Positions 22,638 through 30,000 of a stretch of DNA of 30,000 nt are shown here, piece after piece. Source of the DNA: Neocallimastix lanati (nom. inval.). Its lineage: Eukaryota; Neocallimastigomycota; Neocallimastigomycetes; Neocallimastigales; Neocallimastigaceae. Below the pieces are notes generated by a model. It saw only the letters and a list, made by a program, of their open reading frames with translations. It had not been told where the DNA came from and ran no database searches. Both the position numbers and the translations under genes were made by a program. Positions within the stretch are counted from its first letter, which is position 1; each line of letters opens with the position of its first letter. The DNA lies in assembly GCA_016946835.1 (NCBI GenBank), contig JACVTC010000174.1, positions 170,001 to 200,000 on the forward strand, read 5' to 3'.

Positions 22638-23630
22638 ATGGGTGTACACAACGGCACTTCTAAACTTCAACAATATACTGAAGAATTATGGAATGATTAT
22701 ACTAATGATGAAGATATCATCATTAGAAAGTCAGGCAATAATTTAAATTCTAAACCAAAAAAAGTTAAAAAATTAGTTATTCAACATCCAAAAAAGAAAG
22801 TTTCACAACCAAGTTCTGCCACATCAGAAGAAAGTGAAGATTTAAAGGAAATTAGGGAATTTTTAGAAGATAATTTAGCAGTAGGTTTTGGAAGTTTAGT
22901 TCAAAGTACTTATAAAAAGAGAGTTAGAAATAGAAAGCCAAAAGCTAAAAAACAAACTACTCAACCTGTTAATTTACAAGATGAATTAAATAGATCTGAT
23001 GATGGTTGGGAAACTATGCTATACAGAAACAATAAAAGAGAATTAAATAAAATGAAACGTGATTTTGTAAAAGAAGAAAAGATTCAAAAGGTACAAATGT
23101 TAAACAAAGGTTTTGTTAGACATGTCAAAACTGCTACTTCAGATGAATCCGAAGTTAAATCACCAGTTAGAGTTAGACCAAACAAACAAATTGTTAAAAA
23201 TACTAAGATGATTAAGAAACAATTAGATCAACAAATTGAACTTCAAAAGCAAAAGCAACAAAAGAAGAATGAAATGGAAAAATGGAGCCAAAAAATACAA
23301 AATGATAAGAAAAAACAACAAAAAAGTAATAGAGGAAAGGAAAATAGATTTAATAGTATCATTCAAGAACGTCAACAAATGAAAGAAGAAATTAAAAATG
23401 ATAATTCAAAACCAAAATCTGTTAAATCAAGACCATTATCACAAGGTGATGAAATTCGAAAGATTGTCCAGAAACAAGTAGAACAACAAAAGAAGCAAAA
23501 GGAACAAGAGTCAATCAAAGCACGAAAGGAATTAGCAATTACCCAGAAGGAAAAGAAGCATGAAAAATTAATGAAGCAACAAAAACACATTCAAATGGTC
23601 CAAAAGGCTAATAAAAAGGGAAAAAATTAA
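22638..23630 (+). CDS. Lysine/glutamine-rich coiled-coil protein of unknown function
   Basis: Single exon, 330 residues, ATG in the context AATAATAATGG. It is very basic overall. The N-terminal third carries a Ser/Glu-rich acidic patch (about 62-80, SEESEDLKEIREFLEDN) followed by a basic stretch with KKRVRNRKPKAKKQ, a plausible nuclear or nucleolar signal. A central SDDGWETMLYRNNKRELNK segment (about 121-139) is the only part that looks like a compact conserved motif. From about 185 to the end it is a long Lys/Gln/Glu heptad-type helix. I recognise no domain. Codon use and its less A/T-rich composition mark it as a real, well-expressed-looking gene. It lies tail to tail with the SMG9-like gene; RNA binding or ribosome biogenesis would fit the composition but is a guess. 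Confidence 0.85.
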   Translation: MGVHNGTSKLQQYTEELWNDYTNDEDIIIRKSGNNLNSKPKKVKKLVIQHPKKKVSQPSSATSEESEDLKEIREFLEDNLAVGFGSLVQSTYKKRVRNRKPKAKKQTTQPVNLQDELNRSDDGWETMLYRNNKRELNKMKRDFVKEEKIQKVQMLNKGFVRHVKTATSDESEVKSPVRVRPNKQIVKNTKMIKKQLDQQIELQKQKQQKKNEMEKWSQKIQNDKKKQQKSNRGKENRFNSIIQERQQMKEEIKNDNSKPKSVKSRPLSQGDEIRKIVQKQVEQQKKQKEQESIKARKELAITQKEKKHEKLMKQQKHIQMVQKANKKGKN

Positions 23631-23852
23631 AAATTGAAAAAACAGATTATGTATAAATATTTGTTGTTATAATGTAATGTAAAAGGAAATATTTTGTTAC
23701 ACAAAGAAAAAAAAATAATTTAAATAAAATCAAAAAAAAAAAATTTTTTTTAATATAAATTTCATTTATTTTTAGTAGATATTTATATATAAGGATTAGA
23801 AATAGACAAAAAATGATTTTATATCATTTAATTTACAAATAATGTTGATAAT

Positions 23853-23902
<50 letters not shown>

Positions 23903-24238
23903 TGAATAAATCATTGTAACTTTATAAAATATGCAAAATTACAACTATATTTATTTTATTTATATAATTAATATTTAAAATAGTTAAACTTAATTTATTA
24001 TTTTTATTTTAATAATTATTACAAATTATCGGAACATTAAAAATATTTTATATTTATGGTTATTTTCTTATTATAATTATTATTATTTTATTATTTATTT
24101 GTTAAATATTTATTACATAGCTCAAATATTATAAATTCATTAAAAAATCTTATTATTTTTTAATTTTTATTTATTTTATTTTTCTTTTTCTTTTCATTAA
24201 CATAAATAGAAATTTTTTTATAATTCGATAAAATTATT
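23631..24238. other. Convergent intergenic region with T47 homopolymer
   Basis: It separates the 3' ends of two convergent genes (stops at 23630 plus and 24239 minus). It holds an uninterrupted T run at 23855-23901, the longest homopolymer in the window, and nothing else recognisable; presumably both 3' UTRs. Confidence 0.7.
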
Positions 24239-25729
24239 CTAGTTTTGAGAAAACATTGAAGAAGATTTCCAACTATCTTCAATTAATTTTGCACTTTCAT
24301 TTACAAAATTAACTTTAATATTTTCCCATATTTTCCCAGACATTGTAAACCATTCCTTCTCAGATAATTTTGGAAATGAATTTATTGATAACGAATTTAA
24401 TGAATATTTCATTTTTTCTTGTATTTCATTATTTTTTTTTTGTTCTAATAATGGATAAACATTATTTCTAGGAATACTATATATTTGTTGTCGTAACTTA
24501 TCTATAAGAATTTTAAATATATGTTTATTAATATTTTTATTATTACCTTGAGATTTAGAATTTTGATTTTCTTGTGATTTATAAAAAGGTAAGAAATAAA
24601 AGTTTGCAACATTTATAGCATTTTCGGGGGTAATATTTGGCATTTTAATTAACCCATTTAATTTAAGTTTGGAATCCTTGAAATATCTATTAAATTTTTT
24701 ATTATAATTTCGAGCTACCTCTAATGAAAAATATTCAGGAGTACATTTATTATTTATAAATACTACTTTGGGATATATATCATCTTCTTCTATGTTATTA
24801 ATATTTTGATTTTCATTATTTTCTTCAGTTTTTTGTTTATACTGATTTTTTGACTTATTATTAGGTATACCATAAGTTTCTTGTTTAATTTTTTCAATAG
24901 TTCGTATAAATTGCCAAAGACTTATATCATTAATATCATCGCTTACAGCTACAATTACATGACAAATTGAAAATAAAAATAATGCAAACTGGAATGACTG
25001 AATACTATTCCATAAATCTGGTTCTTTAGAGTAGTTCTCTGGAATACTATTCTCATAATTTTTTCTCTTTTTTTCAGATTTAAATTTTCTAAGAATTGGC
25101 TGAGTATCTAAGATAATCACTCTTTCTTCTGTAATGTACATATCTATTCCAACTGTATCTTTTTTTGATATTAATTTTGGTCCTCTTTTATTATTTTTTA
25201 TTTTTGAAAAATGTGAAACAATAGTTGTTTTACCTACATTTTCACGACCTATAAAACCTATTACAAAAGTGTCTACATTGTCAAGTAGAACTTTATTGAT
25301 TTGATCGTATAAAATTCTGTAATTTTCATCCATCATTGAGAGAAGTTCTGTTTTTTGACTAGATTTATTTATTTTAATTGAGTAATTTGAATATGAAGAA
25401 TTATTGTCATTTTTAGACATATCCATTTTTCCTCTTTCACCCTTTAATGAAGATTTTAAAACTTTTTTCTTATCTGAGGAGTTTTGAGTTAAAATTTGAT
25501 ATCCATTACTTCCATTATTTCTATCATTTCTCTTTCCACTTAAAATTTCTTTATTCCATTTCTCTCTTCTTAAATCTTCATTATTATATATATAAATTTT
25601 ACTGTTATTTTTTTCATTAAATAATCCTCTTTCACTTCCTTTACCCTTTCTTTCACGAGCTTCATAATCATCAGTATAATCTCGTTGTTTTATGATAACA
25701 TTTTCTGGCATATAACTATTATGATTCAT
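24239..25729 (-). CDS. SMG9: SMG9 homologue, nonsense-mediated mRNA decay factor
   Basis: Single exon, 496 residues, near the length of animal SMG9. The first ~130 residues are charged, Asn/Ser-rich and probably disordered. The G-like fold begins with INKVLLDNVDTFVIGFIG, then the P-loop GRENVGKT (161-168), TVGIDMYITEERVIILDTQP (192-211; DTQ in place of the usual DxxG of GTPases, as in SMG9), and FALFLFSICHVIVAVSDD, the strand-helix typical of the family. An Asn/Gln/Glu-rich insertion (about 285-320) precedes the strand ending in VVFINNKC. The C-terminus has LSEKEWFTMSGKIWENIKV, matching the conserved W-F...IW tail. SMG9 binds SMG8 and regulates the SMG1 kinase that phosphorylates UPF1. Having SMG9 implies a metazoan/plant-like SMG1 complex, unlike budding yeast. 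Absence of introns contrasts with neighbouring genes. Confidence 0.9.
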   Translation of the reverse strand: MNHNSYMPENVIIKQRDYTDDYEARERKGKGSERGLFNEKNNSKIYIYNNEDLRREKWNKEILSGKRNDRNNGSNGYQILTQNSSDKKKVLKSSLKGERGKMDMSKNDNNSSYSNYSIKINKSSQKTELLSMMDENYRILYDQINKVLLDNVDTFVIGFIGRENVGKTTIVSHFSKIKNNKRGPKLISKKDTVGIDMYITEERVIILDTQPILRKFKSEKKRKNYENSIPENYSKEPDLWNSIQSFQFALFLFSICHVIVAVSDDINDISLWQFIRTIEKIKQETYGIPNNKSKNQYKQKTEENNENQNINNIEEDDIYPKVVFINNKCTPEYFSLEVARNYNKKFNRYFKDSKLKLNGLIKMPNITPENAINVANFYFLPFYKSQENQNSKSQGNNKNINKHIFKILIDKLRQQIYSIPRNNVYPLLEQKKNNEIQEKMKYSLNSLSINSFPKLSEKEWFTMSGKIWENIKVNFVNESAKLIEDSWKSSSMFSQN

Positions 25730-26779
25730 TCTTGATTACGACAACATTAATATTTCTTTAATTTCATTGAAAAATATGCAAATTTATTTAATTCCTTTTG
25801 TTATATTACATACATAAATTTAACATATAAACATATAATAAACATAATTTTTAATTAAATTTATTAATACAACTTCTATGAAGTAAACAAAAAATATTTA
25901 TACAAATTATAAATATTATAATTTATAACTTATTAAGACATAAAATAAAATAATAATAGAAAAAAAAAAAGACAGTTTTTAATTTAAAAATTTTTATTTC
26001 TTTAATATATAATTATTACGTAAAATAAATGAATCAATAAATAATTTTCATTCAATAAATCTAATAATATTTGATGATTAAATTGCTAAAACAATAAAAA
26101 TAATGATTATTTAATACTTACATTTAAGAATATATTTTTTATAAAAGAAATTATAATAATTTTTTTATTTTTTTATATAGATAAAAAATATATAAATTGT
26201 ATATTTATCTTTTTTAAAAAAAATTACAATGAATTTTCTTATTCCTTTTAAATGAAAAATTCTATAAAACCTTTCTATATTTAATTTTTTTATTTATTTT
26301 CGCAATATTCTCTTACTTTAAAAAAAGAATTATATCGTATATAAAATTTATTACTACTAAACAATAATAAATAGTAAATATTAATATATTATAATATATT
26401 ATATTCATTTTTAGTAAAAACTCAAATTAATTAAATTTAATATAAATTCAATATTATCTACAGTTTATTACAATATATTATATTGATTAAAATTTATTTA
26501 AAAACTTTTTATAACATTATTATTATATATTTTATTTTATTACTATTAAATGTAAATAATTCATTAATTAAATAAAAGCAAAAATATTAATTTAAAATTT
26601 AAATAGCTTGAAGTTTATAATAAATATGAAATATATAAAACTTTTATTATATATATATATATTTGATAAAACCAAAGGTTAAAACGAAAAAAACAAAAAC
26701 AAAAAAAAAAAAAAAAAAAAAAAGTGAAAAATTATTCTTCTATTTTATATAAAATTAATGTTTTATAAAATAATGAGAT
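25730..26779. other. Intergenic A/T-rich DNA upstream of the SMG9-like gene
   Basis: No gene or RNA recognised on either strand. It contains ordinary A and T runs and a TA run near 26649-26662. Confidence 0.5.
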
Positions 26780-27509
26780 TTTTATTTTATTTTATTTTAT
26801 TTTATTTATCATTACCATTATTTTTAATGATAGAGATATATGATTTTTTTTTTTAAAAAAAAAATAATAATAAAATAAAATAAAATAAAATAAAATAAAA
26901 TAAAATAAAATAAAATAAAAAGTAGAATATTAAATAAGAAAGTACAGATTGAATAAAATAAAATAAAATAAAATAAAATAAAATAAAATAAAATAAAATA
27001 AAAAGTAGAATATTAAATAAGAAAGTACAGATTGAATAAAATAAAATAAAATAAAATAAAATAAAATAAAATAAAATAAAATAAAATAAAATAAAATAAA
27101 ATAAAATAAAATAAAATAAAATAAAATAAAATAAAATAAAATAAAATAAAATAAAATAAAATAAAATAAAATAAAATAAAATAAAATAAAATAAAATAAA
27201 ATAAAATAAAATAAAATAAAATAAAATAAAATAAAATAAAATAAAATAAAATAAAATAAAATAATTAGTAGAATAATAAATATTAAAGTACAGATTGAAT
27301 AAAATAAAATAAAATAAAATAAAATAAAATAAAATAAAATAAAATAAAATAAAATAAAATAAAATAAAATAAAATAAAATAAAATAAAATAAAATAAAAT
27401 AAAATAAAATAAAATAAAATAAAATAAAATAAAATAAAATAAAATAAAATAAAATAAAATAAAATAAAATAAAATAAAATAAAATAAAATAAAATAAAAT
27501 AAAATAAAA
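26780..27509. repeat. AAAAT pentamer satellite with three cassettes (locus 2), preceded by inverted TTTTA units
   Basis: Starts with TTTTA units (about 26780-26806), then ~60 bp of other sequence, then AAAAT units to 27509. Cassettes begin near 26921 and 27004 (form agtagaatattaaataagaa followed by agtacagattgaat) and at 27266 (form tagtagaataataaatatta followed by aagtacagattgaat). The last form is the one seen at locus 3. The longest uninterrupted pentamer runs exceed 200 bp. Confidence 0.96.
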
Positions 27510-27751
27510 GCAAAATTTTTATAATTAAATAGTAATTATAAATTTAGAATTATATTTGATAATAGTTCTTTAATCCAAAATTTATAAGATTTTGTACAAC
27601 AAAATAATAAATAAATAATAATAAATATTTTAGGTAATATTGTTTTATCCATAATTTATGAAAAAATATATATAAAATAATTATTAATATAGATAGTTTT
27701 AGTAGTTTTAATAAAAAATTAGGGTATCAATTCATTAAATTTTAATAAAAT

Positions 27752-28148
27752 CTAAGTAATGCTTTTCTGGTCTACATATTCTCTAGTAATCTTTTCTATG
27801 TATCTTTTGACAATATTATTTAATGCACTGAAAACAGCTAATTCTTATTATTAAAATTAACATAAACAATTTTTAAATTCAATTATTAATTGACCTTTCA
27901 TTTATATTATTTAATAGATTAAGGATATAAATAATATACCTTCTTTTTCGATAGATTTTCCTGTTTTTTTTACATTAAATAAATATGAATAATATTCTAA
28001 TTGTATGAAAAGACTTTTACCAAGATACTTATTCCAATGAATTATATTTTTTAATGAATAATAAAAAATAAATATTTGAATAAATTATTAATATATAAAT
28101 AAAAAATTAAATTTCTATTATTATTAATATAATATTATTGAATATTAA

Positions 28149-28204
<56 letters not shown>

Positions 28205-28481
28205 ATTTACAACTTCATTGGTTTTATTTCCATTACAACTTTGATTTATACATCCTTTAATATTAACATTTAGTTGTTTTGTATGAGTATGGGAATTATC
28301 ACAATTTGATACATTATTAAATTTTTTTACATGATTTTTAATAGCATGATGCAATTGGGCAGCTAGAGAACCATATGGCATCATTTTATTACATTTTGGA
28401 CATTTAAGACTAGACTGAGAATTTCCATCCTTTATATCAAAATATAAAATTATTATTGTTATTATTATTATCATCATTATC

Positions 28482-28513
<32 letters not shown>

Positions 28514-29244
28514 TATTTAATATTTAATATATATATCTACCTTTTCCCTAAATATACCAACAAACTCGCTTTTTTGATTACAATGACAACATATCGGATT
28601 CCATTTTTCAACATTTTTAAATTTTTGTTCTTTTGGAATATTAATATCAAATGTGAATGTAGTAGGCTCCAAATTTGAATTATAAAATGCATTGGATTGA
28701 TAATATATATACTTGGATGAATTAAGACCTTAAATATTTATGATTTAATTATAATTAGATTTTACAAAAATTAATTTAAATTTCATTTTTTTTATAATTT
28801 TGTACTTAAATATATATATATTTACCTAAAGATTTTGATAATTCATTGTTATTTACTTCTTCAATTGGCTCACATAAACTTAAAACTAGTGGTAAAATTT
28901 GTTCATTTAAATACCATTCATAATCTATATTTTATTTTAATTATTATAAAATGAAATAAAATATTCATTAATAAATTTCAATTTTTTTAATTTTATTATT
29001 ATAATTTATTTTATTACTTAATTTCTATAATAAATTTACCTATTTTTAATTTATTATTTATTTTAATTTCATTAGGATGATATGCTCTTTCAGATAGATT
29101 TTTCTTTTGATCATCTTTACAAACAACATATTGTATAGTGTCACCAGGATGACAACCTACACCTTTTGCTTTTAATCTTAATGCTACTAGTACATGTGGT
29201 TGTATATTCCAATCTGAATAATCTTCTGGATTTTTAGATAATGT
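27752..29244 (-). CDS. POL1: DNA polymerase alpha catalytic subunit, C-terminal part (5' portion beyond window)
   Basis: Six visible exons, right to left: 29040-29244, 28826-28924, 28541-28728, 28211-28429, 27940-28027, 27752-27843; 891 nt, 296 residues plus TAG, all in phase. The first reads NPEDYSDWNIQPHVLVALRL and GDTIQYVVCKDD, the end of the family-B thumb, followed by DYEWYLNEQILPLVLSLCEP. The zinc-binding tail has CCHC ... CPKC as site 1, then a helical QLHHAIKNHVKKF, then CDNSHTHT ... CINQSC at site 2, and YLGKSLFIQLEYYSYLFNVK before the final helix. This tail binds the B subunit of the polymerase alpha-primase complex that starts each Okazaki fragment. At site 2 one Cys pair is partly replaced by His. 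The donor of exon 28211-28429 could be two bases-triplets earlier (28214). Symbol follows the fungal name for the gene. Confidence 0.92.
28149..28202. repeat. (TAAA)n tetranucleotide repeat in a polymerase alpha intron
   Basis: About thirteen perfect TAAA units directly beside the donor of exon 28211-28429 (minus strand), inside the intron 28028-28210. Confidence 0.9.
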
Positions 29245-29281
29245 CTAATTTATATTGTATAAATCATGAATTTAAATAAAT

Positions 29282-30000
29282 TTAAATAAAATAAAATAAA
29301 ATAAAATAAAATAAAATAAAATAAAATAAAATAAAATAAAATAAAATAAAATAAAATAAAATAAAATAAAATAAAATAAAATAAAATAAAATAAAATAAA
29401 ATAAAATAAAATAAAATAAAATAAAATAAAATAAAATAAAATAAAATAAAATAAAATAAAATAAAATAAAATAAAATAAAATAAAATAAATAAATAAAAT
29501 AAAATAAAATAAAATAAAATAAAATAAATAAAATAAAATAAAATAAAATAAAATAAAATAAAATAAAATAAAATAAAATAAATAAATAAAATAAAATAAA
29601 ATAAAATAAAATAAAATAAAATAAAATAAAATAAAATAAAATAAAATAAAATAAAATAAAATAAAATAAAATAAAATAAAATAAAATAAAATAAAATAAA
29701 ATAAAATAAAATAAAATAAATAAAATAAAATAAAATAAAATAAAATAAAATAAAATAAAATAAAATAAAATAAAATAAAATAAAATAAAATAAAATAAAA
29801 TAATTAGTAGAATAATAAATATTAAAGTACAGATTGAATAAAATAAAATAAAATAAAATAAAATAAAATAAAATAATTAGTAGAATAATAAATATTAAAG
29901 TACAGATTGAATAAAATAAAATAAAATAAAATAAAATAAAATAAAATAAAATAATTAGTAGAATAATAAATATTAAAGTACAGATTGAATAAAATAAAAT
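29282..30000. repeat. AAAAT pentamer satellite with cassettes (locus 3), inside a polymerase alpha intron
   Basis: Pentamers run from about 29282 to the right edge, with scattered AAAT slips (about 29488-29492, 29526, 29580-29588, 29718). Three cassettes of one form (tagtagaataataaatatta followed by aagtacagattgaat) begin at 29805, 29878 and 29946. The array starts about 35 bp beyond the acceptor of the polymerase alpha exon starting at 29244 (minus strand), so it fills the next upstream intron, which is at least 750 bp long. Median introns elsewhere in the window are about 100 bp. Confidence 0.95.

Noticed and set aside
23372-23590. Minus-strand Phe/Cys/Ser-rich open frame
   Set aside because: Antisense shadow of the Lys/Gln-rich coiled coil (AAR and CAR codons read backwards).
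7314-29244. Functional gene cluster (operon-like) linking mRNA-surveillance genes
   Set aside because: THP3-like and SMG9-like genes are 14 kb apart, separated by transposon debris and an unrelated peptidase; no shared promoter or ordering suggests co-regulation.
1-30000. tRNA or rRNA genes
   Set aside because: I saw no GC-rich cloverleaf with a T-loop GTTCRA-type box, and no rRNA-like segment; the only GC-richer island (12395-12800) reads as decayed coding sequence.

Overview
This is eukaryotic DNA of extreme A+T content. Genes carry short GT...AG introns, intergenic DNA is almost pure A/T with long homopolymers, and simple-sequence tracts are abundant. The combination of asparagine-rich coding tails, very intron-dense genes, a FLYWCH/MULE transposase relic and Ty1/copia relics fits an anaerobic gut fungus (Neocallimastigomycota) best. 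A dictyostelid is the main alternative; I judge it less likely because one gene here has 27 exons. The taxonomic call is inference.

Layout: (1) 1-2332, minus: a CDK-like Ser/Thr kinase in seven visible exons, running off the left edge inside a poly-Asn tail. (2) 2333-7313: gene-free DNA with a 65-bp minisatellite, a 46-bp perfect palindrome and a 1.4-kb satellite of AAAAT pentamers punctuated by a conserved ~35-bp cassette. (3) 7314-10352, minus: an eight-exon SAC3/GANP-domain protein of the THP3/LENG8 type. (4) about 10.6-14.9 kb: a graveyard of broken mobile elements: a copia RT/RNase H with probable LTR (minus), an unplaced coding relic (plus), a LINE-like C-terminal relic (minus), a FLYWCH/MULE transposase pseudogene between degenerate inverted ends (plus), and a gag zinc-knuckle relic (plus). 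(5) 15475-21216, plus: a complete insulysin-family (M16) metallopeptidase assembled from 27 exons, one of only 12 nt. (6) 22638-23630, plus: an intronless, very basic coiled-coil protein of unknown function. (7) 24239-25729, minus: an intronless SMG9 homologue. (8) 26.78-27.51 kb: a second cassette/pentamer satellite. (9) 27752-29244, minus: the C-terminal six exons of DNA polymerase alpha catalytic subunit; the next intron upstream holds a third cassette/pentamer satellite that runs off the right edge.

The genes are ordinary nuclear housekeeping genes (cell-cycle-type kinase, mRNA maturation, peptide turnover, nonsense-mediated decay, replication) with no sign of a cluster or operon. THP3/LENG8 and SMG9 both act on mRNA quality, but their proximity is probably chance. 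All exon models are by eye: each joins in frame, and in the conserved genes the joined protein follows the family. The most unusual material is the cassette satellite at three loci, the micro-exon and possible signal-peptide N-terminus of the M16 gene, the altered zinc site of polymerase alpha and the HCD catalytic loop of the kinase.
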